Source: Odontocerum albicorne
Taxonomy: Eukaryota > Arthropoda > Insecta > Trichoptera > Odontoceridae
Assembly (NCBI GenBank): GCA_949825065.1
Contig: OX463854.1
Location: 18,662,103-18,726,102, forward strand
Length of the DNA: 64,000 nucleotides
Direction of reading: 5' to 3'
Under the pieces are notes generated by a model, which did no database searches, had not been told where the DNA came from, and saw only the letters and a program-made list of their open reading frames with translations. The position numbers were made by a program, and so were the translations under genes. Below, piece by piece: positions 33,907 through 43,542 of the stretch (positions are counted from its first letter, which is position 1; every line of letters begins with the position of its first letter).

Positions 33907-34124
33907 AATGTAAAATATATTTTAACAGCTTACTAGTCAACTGCAATTTAAAACTGGAGTTTTCTAAACAAGCCCAATTATATTTGCATTCCTTATTAGG
34001 TTCATTATTAGGTTTTAGTAACCTGAATATCTGCCCAAACATCCGAGTCAGATTTACAACTGTCATTTATCTGGAGGATGGAAGAAAGATATAGATATTC
34101 CTTACCACGAATAAGTCTAGTTAG

Positions 34125-34215
34125 TCGGAAGGCATTACAACATGGCAATACTCGTAAACCCCCCCAGATAGTATTTATATAAAATGAAAGTGTAATACAT
34201 GACAGTACTGTCTGA
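34125..34215 (+). mobile_element. SINE S1 tail fragment
   Basis: CATTACAACATGGCAATACT and the 3' end TGAAAGTGTAATACATGAC match the S1 tail. Confidence 0.6.
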
Positions 34216-34219
34216 TCAT

Positions 34220-35740
34220 GATCAGACCTAAATTCACCTAAACTAAACATATTTTAATACGAGTTATTAGTCACCACCGCTAGATACGAAGCGAATATTT
34301 ATGGGACATGAAAAATAAAGCCAATTAGACACCATACAATAATCGCATCCAATTTGCCAGATTGCGTGTAATAGTAAGAAATTTTAGAACACGCTCTTAT
34401 CATAGAATATTTCGTAAAATATTGCGTTAAATTTGCCAATGAAATTGAAGGTATCATAAGATTTTGTCAGTCAATTATTTCAAACTCCAAAATGCCAAGT
34501 CAATACATTTTCATATCGCAGTCAATTTCATCAAAAATCTATTCAATGAAGCTGTTTTAAATGTGTTTCAGTTTTTCCCTCGAATACTCGCTCTCTCACA
34601 TACTCGTTCTCTCGCAAAATTGAAGAGGTTCAACGTTTTCTAACGACGCATGTCGACCTTTTTAGTGCAATACATTTTTGATAAAACCATAACATTTCAT
34701 TTTTATCTGTTAATTTTTAATAATTTATTTAAAAATTTCATTTTTTTTTTCAAATATATTGTGATGATGGTTTAACAAGTTTAATTAAAATACTAGTGAC
34801 TTAAAGATAATAAATAATGTTTGAATAAATTATAAGTTTATTGATAGCAATGTATAGTAGTGTGTTAATATGTATCCCGTAATGGCACATATGTTATATG
34901 TTAAGGCAATGGAAAAATACATTTTTAAGACAAAAGCTATCAAAAGGTCTGGGCTCATCTCGTAGTATCTTCTCAATCGAGATATACCCCCACCAATAGA
35001 AGAGGGAGCCCGACCAGATGTTTTTCTACCCATACTCTTGTAAATGTAAACCAAATTACAAACAAATAAATAATAATAAATGTACAGTTGATACAACTAT
35101 AAACACAAAAAATGTGTACTAGCATTGTTGAAAATATAAATTCACATACTCGCACATACACGAATATACTCAATGACCAAAGAAAGAGATCAAAATTTGA
35201 TAAAAACAAGAAATAAAATAGATAACAATAGAATTAGATAAACAGAGCAGCAGAAAAAAAGGTAAAGAGCGGAGAATGGACAAGCAATATTTGATTTGTA
35301 AATTACTCTAAAGGTGTTTGGGAGCATTTCGAAAGGGCGCATGCATTCTCTTGTTCCTTCAAATGTGACTATTCATTCCAACAATTGTTACTTTTGCTTT
35401 TTGAATATTTTAAGTGTTGTTTAATAAAAAAAAAAAATTTTTTGATAAATATATTCGTTACTCAAGATTACTATTGTAGTTTGATAATTATATTCTTACA
35501 GGGTTGGTGTATGATTGTTCGATCATAGTATAAATAGGCCAAAGCCCATACGACGGCTGTCGTCGAAGAAAGAATACGAGAATCGAATTTTGAATTCAAG
35601 AGAGGAATACTTGGATTCTCTCCGAAAGTAATTCGAAATTTGAATCTCGATGGGTCTGTGATACTGAACGAATTTTAAATACCTAGCTAACAATTTTTAA
35701 ACCGGTGTAAAAGGGGACGATGTATAAATGATATATATAA
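34220..35740. other. No gene recognised
   Basis: AT-rich. Minus-strand open frames at 34830-35209 show hydrophobic, low-complexity translations with no family motif and are not supported. Confidence 0.4.
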
Positions 35741-35788
35741 ACAAATTTTACATTTATGAATATATATTTTCATAAATGTAGAATTTGT
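35741..35788. repeat. 19-bp imperfect inverted repeat
   Basis: ACAAATTTTACATTTATGA (35741-35759) pairs with TCATAAATGTAGAATTTGT (35770-35788) with one mismatch; the loop is ten A/T bases. Confidence 0.9.
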
Positions 35789-36016
35789 TTCACTTCCGTG
35801 AATATTTTACGGGCTGCAACTAGTATTTCAAATTAACAACAAAAAAAAAATTGTGGAATGGGTATTTTTTGCATTTATGGGTCAGTATAATCATAAACAC
35901 TTAATTCGTTACTCAATTAAATTAAATATCAACATTTGGTTTTTATAATATTGTTATAATTTTAAAATCTAATTATTAACAGTATGACAGATGCGATTCG
36001 TTCAAACCGCATTCTA

Positions 36017-36970
36017 CGAGGCATATCCACAAAGTAAGTGTACTGAATTTTTGTAGGTTACAATTTTTTTTATTTAAACAAATAAATTACGTGGTTACCG
36101 TAGTACATATGTAAGCTATTTTTCGACATAGTCGCCATTCCTGTCAATGCAGGTAGTGAAGCGGGGTATCAACTTTTTGATGCCTTCCTCGAAGTAGTTT
36201 CCCGCCAACCCCTCCGTCCACTTCTCCACCTCTTCCTTTACCTCCTCGTCGGTTGAAAACCTTTTTCCACCCATGTGCAGCTTCAGGGAGGTAAAGAGAT
36301 AGTAATCTGAAGGTGCTAGGTCAGGGGAATGCGCGGGATGGTTCAGGACATCCCATTTAAACGAGGCGAGCAGTTCCTTCGTGGCGTTGGTCGTCTGTGG
36401 TCTGGCATTGTCGTGCAGCAGGCAGACTCCCTTTGTCAGCATGCCTCTCCTCTTGTTCTGAATCGCCCTCCGCAATTTTGTTAGGGTCTCACAGTATCTT
36501 GCAGAGTTGATGGTCTCCCCTTGAGGCATATATTCAATTAAAGTTATGCCTTGACAGTCCCAAAACACGGATGCCATGATTTTCTTGGCTGAAATTGTGG
36601 TTTTGAACTTTTTGGCGGAGGGTGAAGAGGTGTGATGCCACTGTTGAGACTGCCTTTTGGTTTCAGGCGTGTAGTGTGCAACCCAAGTTTCATCTCCAGT
36701 AACGATGGAGCGGAGAAATTCATCTCCATGGAGTTTGCAGCGCATCAAAAACTCTTGCCCGGCCTCCACTCGATTCAACTTGGCGGGAGATGGGGTTGAC
36801 ATTTTTCACGAAACGTGTTGTCGCGTCGACACTTCTCAACGTACTGACCTCGAACCGGTCTCGTTGCGGAGGGGAAGGGTCAGGCTACACGGAAGTGTAG
36901 CCAACATGTCGAAAATAAAATCCATCCGGTCGTGAGAGCCTCAGTACACTTACTTTCTGGATACGCCTCG
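36017..36970 (-). mobile_element. mariner element, 954-bp deletion derivative
   Basis: The terminal inverted repeats start CGAGGCATATCCACAAAGTA (left) and CGAGGCGTATCCAGAAAGTA (right, reversed), both continuing AGTGTACTG, about 29 bp with two mismatches. TA flanks both sides (36015-36016 and 36971-36972). Full mariners are about 1.3 kb. Here the part encoding the N-terminal DNA-binding helices is missing while the catalytic part is open. A perfect GGCTACAC/GTGTAGCC hairpin lies at 36883-36902 in the 5' leader. Confidence 0.93.
36116..36802 (-). pseudogene. mariner transposase, N-terminally deleted
   Basis: A 228-codon frame, uninterrupted from ATG (36802) to stop. Catalytic motifs: IVTGDETWVAHYTPE (first Asp), LLHDNARPQ (second Asp; the usual His is Gln) and HSPDLAPSDYYLF (third Asp). 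There are 34 residues between the second and third Asp, the DD34D hallmark of mariner. About 120 N-terminal residues found in the family (two helix-turn-helix motifs that bind the inverted repeats, and the WVPHEL linker) are absent. If made, it should not bind the ends but might still associate with active transposase. A distinct subfamily from the 58 kb copy. Confidence 0.92.
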
Positions 36971-37369
36971 TACTTTGTCAAAGCATGAAACATTTCAACT
37001 CTTTGTTTTTTTTTTATCTTTACGGATTTCGAATATTTAAATTTTCCACTCAATGGATCAACAAACATGGGTTACTTTTTACTACAGCGGCGTTATACGA
37101 TTTGATAAGGTTACAGGCAATCCTTTTTTCGTAGTCATCCAATATAAAAAATTGGAAGAAATATTGAAATGTGTCTAATGACCTTAACGGCATGATATTG
37201 GGACGAGCATACGCTGCATTCGTGAGTGATAACAGGCTTACAAAAACAACGAGTTTATTGTATTTTTATGGCATCCTGTATATGTGTATAATGTAGGAAA
37301 AATTTTGTTAATTAAACATTGAGGAGGTTGGGTCATAAGATAAAATTAATTAAAAAATTACACATCGTT

Positions 37370-38235
37370 TTTGACTCAAAGTAAAGTTGCGTGAGATAGC
37401 TGACATCCTGAAGATATCATTTGGTAGTGTTTACACTATTTTGTATAAACATTTGGTTATGAAAAAGTTTTTTTTCGAAATGGGTACCGCGTTGGCTCAC
37501 AATGGAACAGAAACAACAATGCATTGATGATTCAGAGCGCTGTTTGGTACTGTTTACGCAAAATAAACAGGAGTTTTTGCGTCGGTATGTGACAATGGAT
37601 GAAACTTGGATCCACCACTATACTCCGAAATCAAATCGGCAGTTAGCTGAGTGGAGAGCAGCCGGTGAAAGTCGTCCGAAGCGTCCAAAAACTTAACAGT
37701 CGGCCGGGAAGGTTGTGGCCTCCGTATTTTGGGATGAGCATGGTATAATATTCTTCGATCACCTTGAAAAGGGAAAAACCATCAATAGCGAATATTACAT
37801 AGCGTTATTGGAGCGTTGAAGGCAGAAATTGCAAAAGAACGGCCCCATATGAAGAAGAAAAAAGTTCTCTTTCATCAGGACAATGCACCGTGTCACAAGT
37901 CGATGGTAACGATGACCAAATTGCATGAGTTGAACTTCGAATTGTTTCCGCACCCACCGTATTCTCCAGATTTGGCCCCCAGTGACTATTGGCTGTTCGC
38001 AGACCTCAAAAAGATGCTCCAGGGAAAGAGATTTGGCTCCAATGAAGAAGTGATTGCCGAAACTAACGCCTATTTTGAAACCAAAGATAAATCGTTCTAC
38101 ACGGCTGGCATAGAAAAGTAAGAAAGCGTTGGAATGAACGTATCGCTCTTGAAGGAGACTTTGTTGATGAATAAAGAAGAATTTTAGCAAACAAATGTTG
38201 TTTTAGTAGTTAGTCCAGGGAATTATTGATTGATA
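37370..38235 (+). pseudogene. mariner transposase pseudogene, irritans (Himar1-like) type
   Basis: The plus strand reads VKLREIADILKIS, then after a frameshift SKWVPRWLTMEQKQQCIDDS, then RYVTMDETWIHHYTP (first Asp), a stop after KRPKT, SAGKVVASVFWDEHG, a stop after LLER, then MKKKKVLFHQDNAPCHKS (second Asp), PPYSPDLAPSDYWLF (third Asp), and a frameshift after AGIEK. These motifs match the irritans subfamily closely. The first roughly 80 residues are missing. Downstream, TAGTCCAGGGAATTATTGAT near 38210 looks like a decayed 3' inverted repeat. AGGTTGGGTCATAAG near 37327 may be the 5' one. Dead copy. Confidence 0.9.
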
Positions 38236-39090
38236 TGTTACATGACCAAACTACGGTATTCGATTGGCCCTGATAGTGCTTATAAGATAGGGTTGAAAGT
38301 ACAAGGCTTGAATCTCCACACTACTACTGTGTCTTTGACTTTTAGTTGCAACGCTAGATGATGAGGCTAGACTAGTTCTCAAAACTATTCGGAAATCAAA
38401 ATATTAGGCGCTGCTATTTAAGAGTCATCGTCCAAGAATCCGACCTGTTACTAGTTTAATTGTATTGTTGTATCCTGTGCTTAGAAGCTGCCTAAAATAA
38501 TTATTGAAACACTCGGAAAGTAACAGATGTAGACAAACAATTCTGTACAAGTATTTGTTTTTTTAAGAAGTTTTTATCGTACATCTCCGTATGGAGATAA
38601 AATTACAACATGTTTAAAAACCCTGTTAAAATGTGCATTTACAATGAATAAAAATAAGATTAAAATAATAATAAACACACCGAATATTTTATAACGTGTG
38701 ATTCGACTCTCTCAAGAAAACTTTTTTAGATAAGTCTTGTGAAAAGTTTCGAGGTCAGGAGATCAGCGATAAACCCCGGAATAACGAACAACGAAATCTC
38801 TATTTTTAGCAATATTGAAACTTCACTCATCTGAGTACTGGAAGTCAAGGGATACCTTAAAATACCTCCATTTGCGAAAATAATTCATTCTAAAGCCTTG
38901 CATAGTATGGAGGTACTCGTATATATAGCAAGTTCTGTGAGAATTGAGAAAATGTCACGCCGCTTTGTATGATAGTTTATTTAAAACATTTTTAAGACTG
39001 TTTTTAACTATAAAATACCCATTTTACAGGTTTGATATTTATACAAGGTAGGTTCATGCGTTTTCGATATTTGATATAAACAAAAAAATG
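38236..39090. other. No gene recognised
   Basis: AT-rich; one TACTCGTA at 38924. No feature supported. Confidence 0.4.
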
Positions 39091-39190
39091 TATTGTAATT
39101 TGTTTTATCAAACACTTAATTCAACTTTTTGTAACGGTATAACCCTACCGGTTTCAAGGCTTTCACCTCATCTACAGGGGAGCATAAACA
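39090..39190 (-). mobile_element. 3' region of Penelope-like element
   Basis: It lies just downstream of the GIY-YIG frame. It holds the 24-nt TTGTAATTTGTTTTATCAAA and CACT shared with the repeat block at 30.7 kb. On the minus strand, CCCTGTAGATGAGGTGAAAG and CCTTGAAACC (39179 to about 39149) form a short stem capped by GAAA and followed by GAAAC. This recalls, but does not satisfy, a hammerhead ribozyme core. Confidence 0.5.
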
Positions 39191-39230
39191 AGACTGAATT
39201 CTGTTCAAACTGGTACCGATATACATGTTT

Positions 39231-39990
39231 CTAATGGTTGGGGACATTCGGGTTGGGAACTGAGGGCTGAGGGAGGCATGGAACGATTTCGGTCAGCAGC
39301 GGAGAGATTTTTGGGATGTATATGTTTACCAGATGTTCGCCTCGATGTACTGACTTAGAAATTTCTAAGGCCTCATATGTCCAATTTATTTCCGTTTCTA
39401 CTGATGTGTAAGAATTTGGCATCATCGATAGAAAAAGTATGATTTGCACGGTGACAATGATTAGCCATTTCAGAATAAATTAGAGGATTTGTTAAGGCGG
39501 ATTTGTGTTCACAAAATCTCTTTTCAAAAGATCTTTCTGTCCTTCCTAACATATATAGAAATTATCACAGTCAGCACATAAAAGTTCCTAACATATATAG
39601 AAATTATCACAGTCAGCACATTTTTACCTTTCCCATTAAATGAGAGTTTCCGGAGAGTAAAATTTGTGTAAAAAGCTGGCTTTATGTAACTTGGATTTTT
39701 TTTGGTTATTTCGTATATGTTTTTTTTATAAATAGAACTTTGCTTCATTTATAGGTATGCTTATAGGTGTCGTTAAATATATGATATTTTATAAGTTTCT
39801 TTTTGTTTTGTTTTTTAAAAGTGAATCAATGAGGCTTCCAGGATATCCATTATTTGTAGGTATTTTTTTATGGTTATTAATTCCTTTTTAAAATTGTCGT
39901 CGGTTAATGGGACACTGAGCAATCTATGAAGCATACAGCTAAGGCTGCGAATTTATGGTTATTAGGATGGCTGGAAGTTGCTGGAATTAT
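39231..39990 (-). pseudogene. Penelope-like element, 3' part with GIY-YIG endonuclease
   Basis: The minus strand, across frames, reads HKFAALAV, DDNFKKELITIKKYLQ, NGYPGSLIDSLLKNK, YIKPAFYTNFTLRKLSFNGK, and then the endonuclease: CADCDNFYMLGRTERSFEKR, FCEHKSALTNP, EMANHCHRANHTF and KFLHIS. The CxDC, Y-LGRT and EHK...A.H spacing is that of the GIY-YIG domain at the end of Penelope-like polymerases. An internal 43-bp duplication (39543-39620) and several frameshifts disable it. The polymerase proper is lost to 5' truncation. In the family, GIY-YIG nicks the target for insertion. Confidence 0.8.
39543..39625. repeat. Tandem 43-bp duplication inside the Penelope-like ORF
   Basis: CCTAACATATATAGAAATTA with TCACAGTCAGCACAT occurs twice in direct orientation, breaking the GIY-YIG reading frame. 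Confidence 0.9.
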
Positions 39991-40064
39991 AGAGTCTGCT
40001 GGTTGGAAGAGATTAAAAGAGTAATACAGTATAATACAAAAGAATGTTATAAGAATTACCATAC

Positions 40065-40300
40065 GTACAATCACGCCTTATCCTTTTAAGGTAGGTAGAA
40101 AGAACCATTTCTACACCTTTCTCTCCGCACAAATAGTTGTTGCCTTGTTCACATTCACATATGCTAAACTATTTATCAAACTTCTCTCCTTTGAGAGATA
40201 AAATTTCTCCAACTATTTAATTTTGAAAAGTTACATAAGTAGGTAAAAATTGGCATCTCCTTTACAGTTGCAATAATTCTTTCAGCATATTTTCATCAAA
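40065..40300 (-). pseudogene. LINE group A 3' scrap
   Basis: The minus strand reads SLINSLAYVNVNKATTICAE, then RKV.KWFFLPTLKG.GVIV. This is the group A C-terminal end (NVNEAK..C and the GVIV end from CATCACGCC). Heavily decayed. Confidence 0.55.
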
Positions 40301-41160
40301 TTTGTAACCTTTAGCACTAAGGTGTCCCGGGCACTATTCTCGGACTTGTTCTACTTGTAGACATTTTTTCACCTAAATTTATTTCTTTCCGGACGCTTAG
40401 TAGCTGCTTAATATATTTAATAAGATAACATTATATCAATATTTAAGTTGTTTTTAATACATATTTAAAACATTTCATCACGATTGAGCGAGCTGTCGCA
40501 TATTTTATCCGATGACCCCACTTAAGCGACACATTAAGATAATGGCATTCTAGATACTATAATTACCCCTCATTAAGAAACTTTGTCAAAGGTTATTCTT
40601 TTTCTTACACGTAATGTTCACATTTCCCCTGCATCGCCTGATAGATAAACTTCAAATAGTTATCAGTGTCGTCTCTTCTCGTAATCGTAGTTTTATTACA
40701 TTCAAAGAAAAATGAATAACACAATAAAGCAATTGTAAATGCAAAATTGCATGATTGAAACTAATTCGATCGGTGGTAGCAAAGTGTATGAAATTTTTGT
40801 TAGAACTATCTGTAACAGGATACAGAACAGCTGGTTCCAAGTATTGTAAGAACAATGATCGATATAAATTATAATTTGTCGTTATCTAACTTTAAATTAA
40901 TAAGTCTCTCTGATCGGCGAATATTAGCGGACTTGGCTGTACTTTTCAAAGTCGTGAATAGAATGATCGATTGTCCGAAACTCTTGGAATTGATTAGCAT
41001 TTGGGTTCCGATAAGAATTACAAGGCTGCCAGACATAAGACGTATGTGAAAATTGCAAAAAATATTTTACGAACTCTCCCATACCTAGACTGCCCAGGAT
41101 CGGAAATGAGTACGCTGCGGTCTCGGGTGTATTAGTATTGTGAGTTAGTTTGCTGACCTA
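40300..41160. other. No gene; dispersed repeat at 40770-40855
   Basis: GGTGGTAGCAAAG, TGTATGAAATTTTTGTT and ACAGGATACAGAACAGCTGG (40773-40840) recur in the same order near 59497-59570, so this is a shared repeat of unknown class. Nothing else is recognised. Confidence 0.55.
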
Positions 41161-41165
41161 ACATA

Positions 41166-41548
41166 TTAGATGTTAACATAAGTTGTATCCGTTTTTTTTT
41201 CGTCGAAATCACCGTCATTGAAACGCAAAAACCATCGATGAGCTGCCCTTTAATTCATAGCATCTTCACCGTAAACTTCGCAAATATCGCGAGCAGATTT
41301 GGCAGCTTTATTTCCTCGATTGAACGCGAACAGAAGGAGGTGTCGAAAATGCTCACTTTCGTCTACTTGAGATTCCATTTTGAAGGCTTGTAATCAAATA
41401 AAATAATACATGTAACGTAAAAGCAAATACAATATCTTATAGAGCGAAATTTTCTTTTGAATGACGTATAACATTTACCATTGTGTTTTACTTTTGGTGC
41501 TCATTTTTAAATTGAAAAAAAATGGACACAACTTATGTTAACACCCAA
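41166..41548 (-). mobile_element. 383-bp mariner MITE
   Basis: The ends TTAGATGTTAACATAAGTTG (left) and TTGGGTGTTAACATAAGTTG (right, reversed) continue T(A/G)TCC(A/G)TTTTTTTT. Both sides are flanked by TA (41164-41165, 41549-41550). Inside, only the transposase N-terminus remains. Confidence 0.92.
41170..41378 (-). pseudogene. mariner transposase N-terminal remnant
   Basis: From ATG at 41378 the minus strand reads MESQVDESEHFRHLLLFAFN, RGNKAAKSARDICEVYGEDA, a stop, then RAAHRWFLRFNDGDFDE, and runs into the inverted repeat. This is the first helix-turn-helix region of a mariner transposase, with the family pattern of helix, AARDICxVYGEDA and RW..RF..GDFD. Linker and catalytic domain are deleted. 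It is a different subfamily from the copies at 36 and 58 kb. Confidence 0.85.
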
Positions 41549-42660
41549 TATAAGGAGTGCAATATCCAAGCCTTGAAGTGGGATCCCGCGTGTCTTTCGA
41601 GGACTTTTGAAGACCCTTTTTGAACTGTTTTTTAATTGATTATTGTGGTTTTTTTTTTACTATTTTTGTGATTTTTCCCCCGTGCTTTTTTGAGAATTTG
41701 TGAAGATGTGTCTGTCTGATTCCATCTTTTATACTTTGTTTTTAATTTGTATTTTGTTTTTGATTTATTTCTCAATGATTTGTCTATTGTGTTTGTATTT
41801 GTTTGCACAGTACGCTGTGGACGGCCCCGTATTGTATTAGCAACATGTGATTTAACAATTTGATACCTGTTTCATTCTAAATATTTATGTTGTAATTGTG
41901 TAAAAAAATAATTTTCTGTCAAAAGCACTTCAAGGCACCCTTTTTGGGAAGTCTTATATAAATTTACGATTATATATGATCACTATTACACATACACTAT
42001 ACTCCCCATAAAGTCAAATTATCACATATCGGAAGATCTACAAAGCTTTCTTTGTAGTTCGTCTTCCCTTGGTAAGATCAAAATTATAGATTCAAAATCA
42101 AAACTTCAAATCATCAATCCATTAAATACTATGATGTCAAAAGAGGAGCCGATAAAACTGACGAAAAATACACCATTGACGACTAAAGCCAACTAAGAAA
42201 TAGGCTATACCTACATGTAATGGAATCTTCTATACAATTTCAGTAATACCGAAATAGCCAAAAACAACTTTGAAAATATGTGCAAATACTCCGTGTTTCT
42301 TCATTCTGAACTGGATCATAGTTTTCCACAACGTTGTACAGTTTCTCTAGTTCTATTTTGGTCCGAGAGAGCAGGAACTAATCCCGAGAGTTAGCCGCTT
42401 TACGACCTGCCATGATGATGCGTCTTATCGGCCTTATCAATCTGCAATCAACCATGGACCAGGGCCACCCCAATTCCATGAGTGAAATATGTGTGGCGCA
42501 TGCAGGCTGCCAACTGTGAGGACGGTCATATGCTTCACCTCTTTTATACTAAACGCAGCAATTTCTGATAATGTTGACTAAAACAATGTATGCAAAGTAT
42601 TAAAAAATGGGAATGAATCGAAAGTCATAGTTGTTGAAAAGAGTGATTATTTGAGAAATT
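41549..42660. other. No gene; dispersed repeat with palindrome at 42000-42075
   Basis: CTACAAAGCTTTCTTTGTAG (about 42039-42058) can pair over 7 bp. It belongs to the repeat also found inverted at 5085-5140. A moderately GC-rich part (42340-42540) has no recognisable frame. Confidence 0.5.
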
Positions 42661-42669
42661 GCAATGCAT

Positions 42670-42745
42670 GGCCAGCAGCCGTGGTCTAACACTTAGCATT
42701 GGCTCTAAGGAAGCGAGCGCTCCAGGTTTGATTCTTATGTTTGAT
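42670..42745 (+). mobile_element. tRNA-like SINE head
   Basis: AGCCGTGGTCTAACACTTAG (A-box-like) and CCAGGTTTGATTCTT (B-box-like) are about 45 bp apart. It differs from S1 to S4, and no second copy was found in the window. Confidence 0.5.
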
Positions 42746-42804
42746 GTTATGTAAAAAATATCTGCCTAACGAAAGTCTACAGCAGATTTAACCTGCCGAT
42801 CAGC

Positions 42805-43000
42805 TTGCACAGAATAAACCAATACACGCATAGACGTATTCCATTCGCAGGACGGCTTTTCTATGGTTTGACATTAGGTTTTGATCCGTCACTACAGTGT
42901 GTTTGCTGAAGTGCAACAGCTTACATACAATAAATTAATACACGTACGTGTGTCTTCCATTTGCAGGATGCCTTTCCCTTGATTTGATTCAGCGAGAGTG
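42805..43000. repeat. Two diverged copies of a 75-bp block
   Basis: CAGCTTGCACAGAATAAACC and CAGCTTACATACAATAAATT each start a block. It continues AATACACG, TTCCATT(C/T)GCAGGA and a TTGA(C/T)-type end. The spacing is about 119 bp. Confidence 0.75.
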
Positions 43001-43162
43001 TAATCTGTTTAAAATAATAAACACGAAACAAACTGACATTTTTCGTTGTGATACCGTTTGAAAATAAATCATTACTTTAATAATGATTGACTTTTATGCT
43101 ACAAAACGGTAAAAGTACCCCATAGTTTACGAAATACTTAATATCAAATAATAACAGACATG

Positions 43163-43278
43163 TTAAAATCATAGAAATGTTGTTGTTCATCTTACTTTCA
43201 AACACATAGCATAGCATCTAAATCATTGAAATGTTGTGGTTCATCTTACTTTCAAACACATAGCATAGCATCTAAATC
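43163..43278. repeat. Tandem duplication, about 52 bp
   Basis: GAAATGTTG(T/G)(T/G)GTTCATC, then TTACTTTCAAACACATAGCA and TAGCATCTAAATC occurs twice with almost no change. Confidence 0.92.
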
Positions 43279-43542
43279 TATTTAGTGCCTTTAATCAGCT
43301 GCTTTTATTAAATCCTTAAACAAACCGATTTTGAAGTGATATTTGAGTACGAATCAGGGTTGAAATCCGTTTATTATAGGCGACGCTACCCTTAACGTTA
43401 CCCTGTTTATACCTAGGGTGAAAGGAACGGAGAAGAGGGGAGATTACTACTCCCATGATGACTTCGTTACGCTCCAAAAATTCTAGTGTCTGGTATCAAC
43501 ACTCTTATTTCGAAATAATATTGAACATGAGATGGTTTAGAT

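Noticed and set aside
33849..34094. Open frames on both strands at the end of the 37-bp array
   Set aside because: Mostly minisatellite translation; no motif.
34830..35209. Hydrophobic minus-strand frames suggesting membrane proteins
   Set aside because: Low-complexity translation of AT-rich DNA; overlapping frames give similar hydrophobic text.
39149..39179. Hammerhead ribozyme in the Penelope-like 3' region
   Set aside because: Stem plus GAAAC are present but the CUGAnGA core is altered and stem I cannot be formed; kept only as a resemblance.
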